A stretch of DNA of 64,000 bases from Nephrocerus scutellatus (taxonomy: Eukaryota > Arthropoda > Insecta > Diptera > Pipunculidae), in the NCBI GenBank assembly GCA_947095585.1, contig OX352761.1, positions 64,308,882 to 64,372,881 on the forward strand, in the 5' to 3' direction. A program made the translations under genes and the position numbers. This document shows, one piece after another, positions 41,203 to 50,991 of the stretch (positions within the stretch are counted from its first letter, which is position 1; the number at the start of each line of letters is the position of its first letter). The notes beneath the pieces are model-generated. The model searched no databases. It was not told where the DNA came from and saw nothing but the letters and a program-made list of their open reading frames with translations.

Positions 41203-41575
41203 CGAAGTGTACATAGCCGTTCATTTATTGCTTTAAAGCCGATAACGGTGGGATTCATTCTTGATGTCTTACGTGACAGATGTAATATATGTCCTATTCT
41301 GATCTGATCGTTTAGCCTTTTTCGTTGCCGTGGTCGTCGTCGTTCATCAGTGTATCCGAGGCTTATTTTAGATTCCGTAATAGTTTTTTTTACGGGCGAG
41401 GCCAAAATGTCTTGCGCCAAGCATACTTTGAAGGGACGCCCGATAATTCAGATTTTCCTCTATTGGAGGAAAATTATCGGCGGTCACGACGTGTAGGTTT
41501 GATCGCACTTCCACCATAGTTGCGGTCACTTGCAATTCTGATGCAGTTTGTGTTATTCCCCTTATTTTGCTCATG
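41203..41575 (-). pseudogene. L3 endonuclease N-terminal part, resumed after E4
   Basis: The minus strand near the E4 edge reads NPTVIGFKAINERLCTLRV, which leads in phase into the 34409 side. Further upstream (41368-41574) the open frame has no clear endonuclease motif and includes sequence shared with the repeat at about 43000 (CGTTTAGCC, then CGTTGCCGTGG). The LINE part may therefore end near 41310. Confidence 0.6.
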
Positions 41576-42178
41576 GCTGACCGTCACAATCGGTATTTAG
41601 GTAATGAAAAATTAACAAAATGCAAAATTAATTAATAGGTAATGATAAATTGACAATCATGATTTAAATACTAACAAAGTGCAAAATTAACAAGAAATGT
41701 TATCCGGAGCAGTGCAATAGGTCAACCGCTTTTAGCGTCCGGTCAATCGTGGAGGCTGTGTCGGATAGATGGCCATGCATAACTCACGCGAAGTTAATAT
41801 AAAGAATTTAAAAACAAAAACATAATTTTTTCGTTCATTTGCAAGGTCTTCTAATCTTATAAATGCGTGCCATCCTGACTAATTTGGCAAAAAGGTCTCT
41901 TATGTACCTTTAACTTGTTCTGATTTTTTTTTAAATTAAATTTTGTATTAACCACAAACTACTCTAACTTTCACCATTATTTGTGCATCGCATGAGTATC
42001 AGCTGCATTGCATTGTATGTGCATCGCAAAAAAACAAATTTTTGACATTTCTGAATACACCTATTGTGTAATGGAAGTTATTTATTAGAGCTCCTTTCAG
42101 TGTAAACTATTGTATTACTATCATGATTTGAGTTTTTATAATATATCTATATATTAAATATTTTTTTTTTAATTCAAG
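41576..42178. other. intron or intergenic stretch upstream of the phosphatase exons
   Basis: No coding sequence is seen. It has a local near-duplicate around TAGGTAATGAAAAATTAACA and AGGTAATGATAAATTGACA at 41600-41660. The R-box terminal phrase ACGCGAAGTTAATATAAAG is at 41783-41802. A T-rich tract then leads to the AG acceptor at 42177-42178. Confidence 0.4.
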
Positions 42179-42751
42179 GAATTGACTGGCAATTTAACAA
42201 CACACCGAGTTCAAACTAATAAAACTGATTGTACAAAAGTTCAATACCGCAATTCAGATGGGTTAAATGTTCTTACTGTTGGTAAAAAAGAATTTATTTT
42301 TGAACAACATGAAATTCGATTCAAGGAACAATGGGTAAAGTTCAATTTATGTAATTAAAAAACTAATTAGTACATACTATGTTCATTAAATACAGCTAAA
42401 GAAATTTGATAGAGAATTAGAAGCAGTATATGAATTTCTTATCGAATACCCTATTAAATTTCCACCATCATATCCATATGAAGAAGATCCTAAAATGCCA
42501 TTAGATTACATGTCCACTCGTTGTCCTGCATGGTGCGACCGTATATTAATGAGTCCATCGGCCATAGATTTAATTGTAAACATTGAATCCAGGGCTGGCA
42601 ATCTTTACAATATAATAGGCGAAAACATATGCATGGGAGATCATAAGGTTTGTAAAAGTTTTAAGATGTACAAAGCATTCGCTACTATTATTTTTTTTTC
42701 AGCCCATTTATTTACATTTTAGCCTGAAACAGAATCAAGGTACTTTAAAAT
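42179..42751 (+). CDS. 5PtaseI: INPP5A-type inositol polyphosphate 5-phosphatase, three 3' exons (partial)
   Basis: The exons are 42179-42334, 42396-42647 and 42703-42751, each preceded by AG and followed by GT (GTAAAG, GTTTGT, GTAAGT), with phase kept across the first two junctions. The translation contains KFDRELEAVYEFLIEYPIKF, PPSYPYEEDPKMPLDYMSTR and the catalytic CPAWCDRILMSPSA, then CMGDHK-PIYLHFSLK. These match the C-terminal half of type I (43-kDa) inositol 1,4,5-trisphosphate 5-phosphatase, which removes the 5-phosphate and ends calcium signalling. The N-terminal half is not in this window, so upstream introns must be long and transposon-filled, or this is a fragment. The frames have no stops. 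Confidence 0.85.
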
Positions 42752-42807
42752 GTAAGTATTATTATAAGTTGTATTAACTTAATGTATACTTACAGCTTTT
42801 ACATAGT

Positions 42808-42905
42808 AGTAAAAGGAAGTATAGTAATAATGAAAACTTGGGATTTTTGCAGAATTACCCTTTTTCGTATCTCCTGAATCGGATAAAAAAAATGGAACTG
42901 TTCGA
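42808..42905 (+). repeat. second copy of the AT-rich dispersed repeat
   Basis: Matches 4100-4200 (GGATTTTTGCAGAATTACCC region). It sits in the presumed intron after the third phosphatase exon. 42906-43490 otherwise shows no gene; it includes a poly-G tract at 43282-43293. Confidence 0.5.
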
Positions 42906-43497
42906 CAACAGTATATTTGGACAGTGTATCGGCTAGCTGCTATGCAGCTCGCGCTCTATACAGTGAGCGTACGTTTCATGAGAAAATTCTTAAATCGTTT
43001 AGCCGTTTTCGTTGCCGTGGCCAAAAAAAAATGGACCACGCCCAGAAAAATAGTACGGCTGTGTAGAACTAATTTTCACCTTTCATTCCAATATTTAGGC
43101 CCACCCAATTTTAAACACGTCCCCTTCTGGTTTGGCTAGGTGATGAAAGTGCCTGAAAAAAAAGAATCTGCTTTCATATAAATATTACAATGATAACCTT
43201 GCCTGCATAATGATGCGCCCAGACGCGGTCGACATCAACGTCGGCGGCAGAGCATCTGAAAATGTATAAATGAAAAAAAAAGGGGGGGGGGGAAAGCAAT
43301 AATTGTTCACCTTAAGAAAAGTTGTACTGAGGCGCGATATCTACCTTTAATTAATTATTCCTTTTTTTGAAAAGCAGAAATCACGCCTCTATATTAATAT
43401 ATTTATTCTTACCTGTTGATTTTTGCACAGCAGCAAATTATACTTATTGTACATACATGTAAAATGCATTGCATTTTCTCCATCCAATTGATTTCAG

Positions 43498-43566
43498 GGC
43501 CAGTGGCTGGATATTCCCCCAGCCCTATCATATTTCGTAAAATTTTTTACACCCGATATAATTAAT
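43498..43566 (+). CDS. possible terminal exon of the phosphatase gene
   Basis: The splice acceptor TTGATTTCAG ends at 43497. If joined to the third exon (ending in one extra base), the frame continues WPVAGYSPSPIIFRKIFYTR and stops at TAA 43563-43565, where an AATAAA signal begins at once (43564). The phase fits, and the intron would be 746 bases. The residues are not ones I recognise from the family and no CAAX-like tail is seen, so it may be chance. Confidence 0.3.
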
Positions 43567-43680
43567 AAAATTAAAAAAACAAACAAAGCAATAGAAAAAC
43601 AACCGAAATATAAACAAACTACAAAAATCTACACACACGATTGACAACAAATAACCTGCTGACCGATATCTGTCAGTGAT

Positions 43681-43893
43681 ATCAATCAGCTGCCTAAAAT
43701 TGACTGGAATAATTGGAATGGCAAAGGTTTCCTACATGATGTGATGAAAGTTTTGTTGCACACAGATGGTGCTGGGGAAGTGTTACTCGCCTGGGCCAAA
43801 TTACCTGGTCCAGAGACTATTTGCAATAAAAAATACAAAAATGATCAAATGATGACAACGACCGGTGTGTTTTATTTAATTGTAAAAAACTAA
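43681..43893 (+). CDS. unrecognised coding-like fragment
   Basis: An open frame without an ATG near its start reads INQLPKIDWNNWNGKGFLHD, VMKVLLHTDGAGEVLLAWAK and LPGPETICNKKYKND, ending TAA. The amino-acid mix looks protein-like, unlike the AT-rich surroundings, but I do not recognise the family. It could be an exon, a transposon scrap, or chance. Downstream 43895-43985 is a short tandem repeat of TCATTAATTGTAAA. Confidence 0.3.
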   Translation: MNQLPKIDWNNWNGKGFLHDVMKVLLHTDGAGEVLLAWAKLPGPETICNKKYKNDQMMTTTGVFYLIVKN

Positions 43894-44001
43894 TTAATTG
43901 TTAAGTAAAACTCATTAATTGTAAAATAAAAATCATTAATTGTACAGTAAAACTAGATAATTGTAAAGTATCTGGAAAAATAACGGATAAGCTATGGACT
44001 A

Positions 44002-44232
44002 TTGAAAGGTGCGCTATGTTACGAGTGGACGTTGGATGACGACTGCATTCGACCGTTTTTGCTTTGCCACCATCTAAAGCCAATCCAGCCAATTCCACAC
44101 TCTTGCTTTGTTGAGTATTTTGAACCACGATATGATTTTCAATATCTCGTGTTTATCCAATACAGCGAGCCTGAAATGCCAGCGAATGCCAACACCAATT
44201 TTAATAGTGATGACATGGCGATAATACTATGA
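44002..44232 (+). CDS. unrecognised small ORF
   Basis: A 76-codon frame from an ATG reads KGALCYEWTLDDDCIRPFLL, CHHLKPIQPIPHSCFVEYFE and PRYDFQYLVFIQYSEPEMPA, then NANTNFNSDDMAIIL. It is rich in Pro, Tyr, Phe and Cys and looks coding-like, but no family was recognised. It lies 110 bases after the fragment at 43681-43893 and may be part of the same unknown unit. Confidence 0.35.
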   Translation: MKGALCYEWTLDDDCIRPFLLCHHLKPIQPIPHSCFVEYFEPRYDFQYLVFIQYSEPEMPANANTNFNSDDMAIIL

Positions 44233-44388
44233 GTAGCTACGTTCGCCCAGTGTGTTTGTTTATAAAGCACACTAATTGGGTCGCGTTACTTTATTGCACG
44301 GTTGGAATGTGGTGTCGAATGTAGTGGCAAGGCGATAAAATTGTGGAGTGTCATCAAATGCTGAGAAGTAGCGATCGCCAATGAATCC

Positions 44389-44618
44389 GAACATAGTGCG
44401 ACTCTTTGTTAGTCACAATGAAAAACGATAATGCGGATTACATTGTATGGTGGTGATTGCTCACCAACGAATTGGGACCGCTGACGCTCATGTTATTAAA
44501 ATCGTCAATGAATCTGAACATAGTGCGGCTCTTTGTTAGTCACAATGTAAAACGATAATGCGGATTACATTGTATGGTGGTGATTGCCCACCAACGAATT
44601 GGGACCGTTGACGCTCCG
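44389..44618. repeat. tandem duplication, period about 127 bp
   Basis: GAACATAGTGCGACTCTTTG at 44389 recurs as GAACATAGTGCGGCTCTTTG at 44516. Both copies continue through ACGATAATGCGGATTACATT to ACCAACGAATTGGGACCG. Two diverged copies; no gene seen in 44233-44900. Confidence 0.8.
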
Positions 44619-45135
44619 GTGATTGACTCGTGATGACGCACATTCTTTGCATCATAATGATGTTGGTCCGTTGCCTTGCGTTGTATTTGTATGTGGTTGG
44701 ATTCTATGCGGGCTGAAAGCTCCATCATATTTTGTTGCTTTGCAACAGGAAGCAAAGGGATTTTAGATAATTATTTTACTGGAAATTGGTTTGAGTGCTT
44801 GATGTGTGTATATTAATAATTGTTTAGCTCTTGTATGATTGTTATTCATGTTTAATGTTTATTAGTAATTGTGATTTTTAGTTTTAAAAAAGGACGGAAA
44901 TAAGACATGGCTTACGCGCTATTTAAATAGTGACAAAAAGGAGAAGACAAAGGACAGAATAATACTTTTCGCCGAAATATTTTCTAGAATGTTCGACGGC
45001 GGAAAACTGGTGGTGGTCGGTCGATGAGGGAGTCGAAGTTTAGCATTTAGGAAGTCAGTTGGAAGTTTACCATCAGCAGCCATAGTCGACACTAGTATTC
45101 AATAAGTTGAGAAATTTTGCTATAAAAGTTTTTCC

Positions 45136-45540
45136 TAAAAGTTAAAAATTAGAATTGAACTTGTGTTATACTTAAAATCGAATCTAAGTTAAAAAGTGTA
45201 AAAGAAAACAAATATCACAACAGAGCAGTTTTCTTAACAATTAAACAGAATCGAAGTTATTCAGAAACTGTTTTCTTTTAAAGTTGAATATACATAGAAT
45301 TAAACTTGTGCTAAACCTGAAATAAAATCTAAGTTGAAAAGTGTAATAAGAAATTAGATAGATCAACACAGCAGTTTTCTAAACAATAAAAAAGAATTGA
45401 ATTCATTCAGAAACTGTTTTCTTTTAAAGTTGAAAATTAAATTGAAATTGTGCTAAACTTGAAATCGAATCTAAGTCGATCAAGAATATAATTGAACTTG
45501 TGCAGAACGTGAGATAAAATCTGAATCAATAAAAAGTTCG
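45136..45540. repeat. tandem repeat, period about 145 bp, nearly three copies
   Basis: A unit with ATTGAACTTGTG, then AATCGAATCTAAGTT, then GCAGTTTTCTTAACAAT and CAGAAACTGTTTTCTTTTAA recurs with drift. Upstream 44900-45130 (with CGACGGCGGAAAACTGGTGG) has the look of a retroelement LTR or leader, but I cannot define its ends. 45541-46287 shows no gene. Confidence 0.7.
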
Positions 45541-46287
45541 AAAAATTCAGTTTCCCCGTTTTTTTTTTAAATTATGGTATTAAATGTTTCAAAGTTCGCC
45601 CAAAAGTAACTTTGAAATAGATTCATAGCCCATCAAAGAACGCCAACCGCCATCTTACCGTCAAAGAAGAATTCACATATATAATAGAAAATGGTTGATG
45701 TACTGGAAATTCACTGATATTGAAAGTGATACATATCAATTTAAATTGTGAAACTCTCCATCATCGTCACATAAGAAAATTTAATTGGTCGACTCAAAGA
45801 AAATTCCTAAACTGCTGTTGCTTGCTAGATCGAGTTATTTCTTCATAATTTATTTTGCTAAAGTACAGTGGTTGCGAATCATTTTTTTTTTAATTTTTAT
45901 GCGTTATTTGCAAAGCGACCATTAAAGTTAAATTTTCAAACAGTTTTTAATAATTCAAATAAAATTTGGACTGATTTATCAAGTATTATCTTTTTTAATT
46001 TCCCTTTTTAATCTTGGTTCAATTATTTACTGGTTTTTTTTGTTCTACTGTGAACTGCCAATAGTAGTGGTGGCAAGAAATTTTTAATCATTCTGAGTTT
46101 TAGCTCTTCAACGGCTTCTGCTAGCAGGACCTCCTTGAAGGAGCGTAATACGAGGTAAGAAGACATTTTGTTTTCCGATTAAAACCACATTAATATAGTG
46201 TAGTGAAAAACACTACTAAGAGCAAAAAACTTTTACGCGCGGTTGAAGTGAAACTTTTTCGACGTTGTTGCCGATATTACGATTAAT

Positions 46288-46515
46288 CCAGACCCTATTG
46301 GCCAGATCCCAGAATTTCCATAGGACCAAGTATTATAGTCGGATCTAAGTCCTATATTCCGAGTTTCATACGAATCGCTTGAGAAATGGCTTATTGGTTC
46401 CCAAAACTCCAGACCCTATTGGCCAGATCCCAGAATTTCCATAGGAACAAATCTTATAGTCGCATATTAGTCCTACATTCCGAGTTTCATACGAATCGCT
46501 TGAGAAATGGCTTAG
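46288..46515. repeat. tandem duplication, period 121 bp
   Basis: CCAGACCCTATTGGCCAGAT starts at 46288 and again at 46409. Both copies run through CCGAGTTTCATACGAATCGC to GAGAAATGGCTTA. Two copies with few differences. Confidence 0.85.
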
Positions 46516-46544
46516 TTCCCATAATTCAATCATATAACACAAAA

Positions 46545-46665
46545 AACGTTACACAAAATCCGAACACAAAATCGGAACACAAAATCCGAACACAAAAACG
46601 GAACGAAAAATCCGAACACAAAAACGGAACATAAAATCCGAACGCAAAAACGTAACACAATTTTA
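46545..46665. repeat. short tandem repeat CGAACACAAAAT
   Basis: About eight copies of CGAACACAAAATC or CGGAACACAAAAA follow one another with small changes, including CGTTACACAAAATC at the left edge and CGTAACACAATTT at the right. Confidence 0.85.
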
Positions 46666-47639
46666 TTTTTGATACCCTACTAAATTTTCTCTTTACCGTC
46701 GCTAAAGTAGTTTCACTACAAAAAATCATTTTTAAATTTGAAATTTTGAAAAGCAATGGTTCATAAAACAGATTTACTTTTATGTATATATATAACATTT
46801 CATTTTTATTATATATTTTTACATTTCTATTGAATTTTGAATACATTCATAACCTTTTGTTGTTAAACACATATATACATTATATACACCTTTTGATTTT
46901 AATTTTACATATTTAATTTTAATTTGAAGTTTTTTTTTTGAAATAAAAAGTAACACATGTATTTGAAAGTTGAAAAAATAAATACGTGAGTTCTCATTGC
47001 CGTTGCCCATTGGGGTGGGAGGTATATTCCTTTAAACTATCTTCTTTTATTGGTGCTCACCATTAGTGATTAGACGAGTTGGCTGAAGGTGTGTGGCTGG
47101 GATTGCTGATCCCACGATGATTTCCCTCGGCGCTTTTCAGAGTATGACCCGACGGACTGCGAACAGATGGACTTAGTAAAGTCGACCCTTTCCTTCATGT
47201 TTTTGGGAGGCCTCGGTACAGGTGCAATCAAGTCATTTCTTTTAGATTTAATTAGCTAGTAAGTGAAAAAAAAATTTCCTAAAAGAAATTAAACTATCTT
47301 TTAAGAAAAGTTTTCTTTTGTTAATTTCAATATAATTTTAGTATAGAATAATATAGTTGTAAGTGTTAGAATATAAAAACAAAGGAATGACTTGGCTGCA
47401 CCAGGATTGAGGGACGTTATCCTTTATTCCCTCCTTTATCCAGCCCACTTTTTATTCCGATTTTCCTTTTTTTTATATTTTTCTTAATAAGTCGACACGA
47501 CAATAAATTTATTTTGTTCATGAGGTGGTGTTACTGGTTAGAGACAAGGACCGCCCATCCGACGAGCTAAGCCGAGCAACCGCGAGCGTGTCGCGACGTC
47601 CTTGCCATTGGCAGAACCTCTAGTGGGACCTCGCTCCAT
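46666..47639. other. unassigned stretch, possibly LTR-derived
   Basis: No gene is seen. On the minus strand 47645-47500 begins TGTTATGGAGCGAGG and has an AATAAA signal, like the start of an LTR (minus orientation). GC-rich phrases at 47520-47620 and 47080-47220 stand out from the AT-rich sequence between. No paired LTR is visible, so this remains a guess. Confidence 0.3.
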
Positions 47640-47894
47640 AACACCCCCTTCACTTCAAAATTTTTCAAAAACTATTCTCACCGGAGATACACATGCGTAA
47701 AAAAAATTGTATGGGAAAAAATTCAAATCAAAAACTCAAAAACTTTTACAAAAAGTTGGGTCTATCGGAGATACACATATGTTTAAAATTTAAAGTAAAT
47801 CGGGCTAATTTTTAAAAAAAAATTATAGGCACGACCCTGGGGCCCGGGGTCTCCAAAATGTTTACAAAAAGTGCTGTCCATCGGAGATACATCT
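47640..47894. repeat. R-box repeat copy
   Basis: Three degenerate modules with GGAGATACACATG, GGGTCTATCGGAGATACAC and GGGGCCCGGGGTCTCCAAAA, as in the other R-box copies. It is cut on the right by the first small Helitron. Confidence 0.75.
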
Positions 47895-48471
47895 TCTATA
47901 TATATAAAAATGAATGTTTGTCTGTATGTCCGGTATGGACTGCCAAACCCTTCAACCGATCGCGTTCTAACTTTGCATATGGGTTTTCTACCATAATAGA
48001 CACGTAAAAGGCATATTTCGAAAGTGGTCAGACTCCTAGGTCAACGGGTCATCATACGAATTTTTTTTATTGTTTTTACAAATTGCGTGTTTTTATGAAT
48101 CGATCGCGTTCAAACTTTGCATAGGGTGGGTTTTATACCATAATGAACACATAATAGGCATATTTTGAAAGTGGTCAGACTCCTGCGTCAAAGGGTCTTC
48201 ATAAGAATTTTTTTTATTGATTCTACAAATTGCATGTTTTTATAAACCAATCGTGTTAAAACTTATTCTATAGTTTTCTGGGCTGGTGAGGTGGTCAGTT
48301 GGTGGGTTGATCAGTTGGTGCGAGTTCAGTGGGTGGTCATCTGTGGTCAGAGGTCCGTGGGCGGGGGGTCAGTGGGCGGGAGGTCAGTGGATGTAGTGTC
48401 AGTGGGCGGGTGTTAACTTGGTGGGGGTAAGTGGGATGGGGCAGCCGGGAAACGCCGGGTATTTCCGCTAG
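47895..48471 (+). mobile_element. small non-autonomous Helitron (577 bp)
   Basis: Starts TCTATATATATAAAAATG and ends with a G/C stem (CCGGGAAACGCCGGGTATTT) then CCGCTAG, a Helitron-type CTAG terminus. Inside are two diverged copies of a TCGCGTTCTAACTTTGCATA-type segment (47960-48110 and 48090-48260) and, near the 3' end, six or so short GGTCAGTGGGCGG repeats. No coding capacity. It directly abuts the next Helitron. Confidence 0.8.
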
Positions 48472-49053
48472 TCTAATATATAAAAATCTCGTGTCACGGT
48501 GTTTGTCCTCCCATTGCTCCGAAACGGCTCGACCGATTGCTATGAATTTTTTTATGTATATTGATGTATATTATGGTAGGTATGAGAATAGGTTTTAAAG
48601 TATGTTTCATACCGGTAGGTGATTAGGGTATCCCTATCCAGAAAAACATTTGAGAACGACTGGACAGATTTGGCTAACTTTTATTTTATAAATTCGCCAT
48701 AGTTCGAATAAGGTTTATGCGAAAAAAAATAGAAAAGATGCCCGGAAAATTGTAAAATTCGGAAAAAACTGAAAGTGCTCTTTTCCATAGGATTTATGTA
48801 TGAACTCGCGACCATAACTCACGATTCGAACGATGGATGGATTTTGTTCGTTATAGTCCTGGAAAACAAAGACAATTACAAAGAAAAGTCGAAAAATTCG
48901 GATAAACAGCAAAAATTGTTTTGTTCGTTATGCTCCCGGAGATATTTTTAGCAAAAAAAATTTCGGGAAAATTTGGAAATCGATAAATTGGATATGTTTT
49001 GAGGAACAAATTTATTGAAAGTGGGACAGGACAACGTCTGTCGGTTCAGCTAG
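48472..49053 (+). mobile_element. second small non-autonomous Helitron (582 bp), head to tail
   Basis: Starts TCTAATATATAAAAATCTCG immediately after the CTAG of the preceding Helitron. It ends GGACAACGTCTGTCGGTTCA-GCTAG before a T; GACA/TGTC forms the terminal hairpin and CTAG the end. The 3' end is of a kind widespread in insect non-autonomous Helitrons. No coding capacity. Confidence 0.85.
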
Positions 49054-49054
49054 T

Positions 49055-49990
49055 ATCGGGTGTTTCAACAGGTGCGCTTCAACTTTTCTCCGATAGGGAC
49101 GGCGAACGACGCCATATTTTTTATTGTTCTTTTATCATTTGGAAACTTCATTAGTATGCATTTCATCATGGAACGCTACACATGTGAACAGCGATTGCAA
49201 ATCGTGCAAATTTTTTATCAAAATAATCGTTCTGTTGTCGCTACTTTAAGAGCAGATTTTCACCGAAAAATCATCTTCAGCGATGAGGCTCACTTTTGGC
49301 TAGAAGGATTTGTCAACAAGCAAAATATGCGTTACTGGGCAGAAAGCAACCCACACGTGATTCATGAGGCACCGTTGCATCCCGAAAAAGTCACTGTTTG
49401 GTGCGGATTACATGCCGGCGGCGTCATTGGGCCATATTTATTCATCGACGATAACGATCGCCACGTTACTGTTAATGGAAATCGGTACCGCGATATGATA
49501 AACGAATTTTTTTGGCCGCAATTGAATGGAATGGACTTGGACGACATGTGGTTTCAGCAGGACGGGGCCACATGCCACACAGCACACGATACAATCGCGT
49601 TATTGAAGACCAAGTTCGATGAGCGTGTTATTTCGCGAAATGGGCCCGTCCAGTGGCCGCCGCGCTCGTGTGATTTGACACCTCTAGATTATTTTCTTTG
49701 GGGTTATGTGAAGTCATTGGTCTATGCCAATAAGCCGGCGACGTTGCAAGAGCTCAGAGCCAATATTGAACGTGAAATTGCTGGAATTTCGGCCGATTTA
49801 TGCGAAAGAGTGGTCGAAAATTGGGTTCAAAGATTGGACTTCATAAAACGTGCACGCGGTGGTCATGCAAAAGAAATCAAATCATATGTATATGTTCTAA
49901 TTCGTTAATAAAAAAAAAAGTTAGTTCAAAAATCGAACAGTTTGTGTTTTATTCAAAAAAAAAAGTTGAAGTGCTCTTATTGAAAAATTT
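49055..49990 (+). mobile_element. mariner-like (IS630-Tc1-mariner) element
   Basis: Imperfect terminal inverted repeats: GTTTCAACAGGTGCGCTTCA at about 49061 against AAGTTGAAGTGCTCTTATTG at about 49963-49985 read in reverse complement, both leading to AACTTTT. TA at 49054-49055 fits the preferred target. The element lies between a Helitron end and an R-box copy and encodes one shortened transposase. Confidence 0.75.
49168..49908 (+). CDS. mariner-like transposase, in-frame deleted (246 aa)
   Basis: The ATG at 49168 (MERYTCEQRLQIVQIF) matches the start of this transposase family. An upstream ATG at 49060 reads through terminal repeat and is unlikely. Residues 1-29 are the start of the helix-turn-helix; then the frame jumps to DFHRKIIFSDEAHFWLEGFV, losing most of the DNA-binding region without a frameshift. 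The catalytic domain is complete: D39 (IFSDEAHF), D132 (WFQQDGATCHTA) and D169 (PPRSCDLTPLDYFLWG), with 36 residues between the last two. The full-length family is around 340 residues. The protein could still be expressed but probably cannot bind its ends. Confidence 0.8.
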   Translation: MERYTCEQRLQIVQIFYQNNRSVVATLRADFHRKIIFSDEAHFWLEGFVNKQNMRYWAESNPHVIHEAPLHPEKVTVWCGLHAGGVIGPYLFIDDNDRHVTVNGNRYRDMINEFFWPQLNGMDLDDMWFQQDGATCHTAHDTIALLKTKFDERVISRNGPVQWPPRSCDLTPLDYFLWGYVKSLVYANKPATLQELRANIEREIAGISADLCERVVENWVQRLDFIKRARGGHAKEIKSYVYVLIR

Positions 49991-50177
49991 GAAGAAAATC
50001 GGTTTAATTTTTTTTAAAAAAAATTATGGGGCCCCACGACCCTAAAGCCCGGGGTCTCCTAAGTTTTTACAAAAAGTTTTGTCCATGGAGCTACACATTT
50101 GTATAAAATTTTAAGAAAATCGGGTAAATTTTGTAAAATATTTGTTTGGGATGGGGCCCCAAATTTTAATAGAAAGT
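49972..50177. repeat. R-box repeat copy
   Basis: Two modules (AAATTTGAAGAAAATCGG, GGGGCCCCACGACCC, CCCGGGGTCTCC, then GTCCATGGAGCTACACATT) as elsewhere. E5 begins directly after AGAAAGT at its right edge, so E5 landed inside an R-box. Confidence 0.75.
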
Positions 50178-50824
50178 TGTAACGAAGTTGAGTAAAAATC
50201 AACTGCGTCACAAACCGTATGTCTAATCGCCGTACTGAACACGCAACCACTCAGTCAACGATACATATTGCATGGTCAACCAACATAACTCATATGTCAC
50301 GTTGGCACCATGCAAGTGTACTCGGCCGACATTCAGTGGGTATGTTCAATCCGGCGGCCGTACCAATCAAATTATTATTTTTCTTTTTTCTCTGGGAAAA
50401 GGTTTGCCACCCGAGTAATATCTATTCGAGAGAGTAGAAAATACTGCGGTAGGCAGTGATATCTAATCGAGAAGGAGAATACGCTGTGGTATACAGCAAT
50501 TCTCTAAAAGGAAGGCTCCCCAGCTGACCGCTGTTCTATACGAACAACTTTTTTAAATGACAAACGAGTTAAGCAGTCAAGCAGTAGTGCTTAAGCTATT
50601 ACACTCATTTTGTCATTATCAATATAGCAAACTGCTAACGTCGTCTGACAAGGTAGTTTGCCATATTGGACCGAATCAATTATTTAGCATTGCCGTCGAA
50701 TGACGCAGTGCTGATAATCGATTTGTAAGACACTGGCTGTCCGTACGCTCCCATCGTGGTAGCCATCCCCGCGGACCTAGCCTTTTAGTATTGCCAATAC
50801 GGCAAACTACCAACGTCTGTTACA
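50178..50824 (+). repeat. 5' LTR of E5 (647 bp)
   Basis: TGTAACGAAGTTGAG to CCAACGTCTGTTACA. Boundaries are set by the TG...CA ends and the primer site four bases later. A theme around GGCAAACTACCAACGTCTG and GCAAACTGCTAACGTCGTCTG recurs near 50625-50650 and 50800-50820. No partner LTR is in the window. Confidence 0.7.
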
Positions 50825-50991
50825 AATTTGGCGCCCGAGAGGGACGACTAGAATAGTATCGTATCACCGTCCGACCAGAATTTATTTTAAGTATACATAA
50901 ATATATATACACCAGATTTCCCATAGAGCAGAAAACCGTTTAGCCGAGACACCCATCAGGCAGCAGAAATTTAGCAAATCGATTTCATAAA

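Larger units (their letters stand above)
31851..41575 (-). mobile_element. L3: LINE (RTE/jockey-like) interrupted by E4
   Basis: The minus-strand element reads from the endonuclease start near 41575 to 41203, then, after the E4 insertion (34410-41198 plus a 4-bp CACG duplication), from 34409 down to 31851. Endonuclease strands on the two sides join in phase across the insertion (GFKAINERLCTLRV at 41203-41245 and RAGISLINVYAP at 34370-34409). The RT lies at 32430-33363 and the C-terminal tail at 31851-32198. Several frameshifts make it non-functional. Confidence 0.8.
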
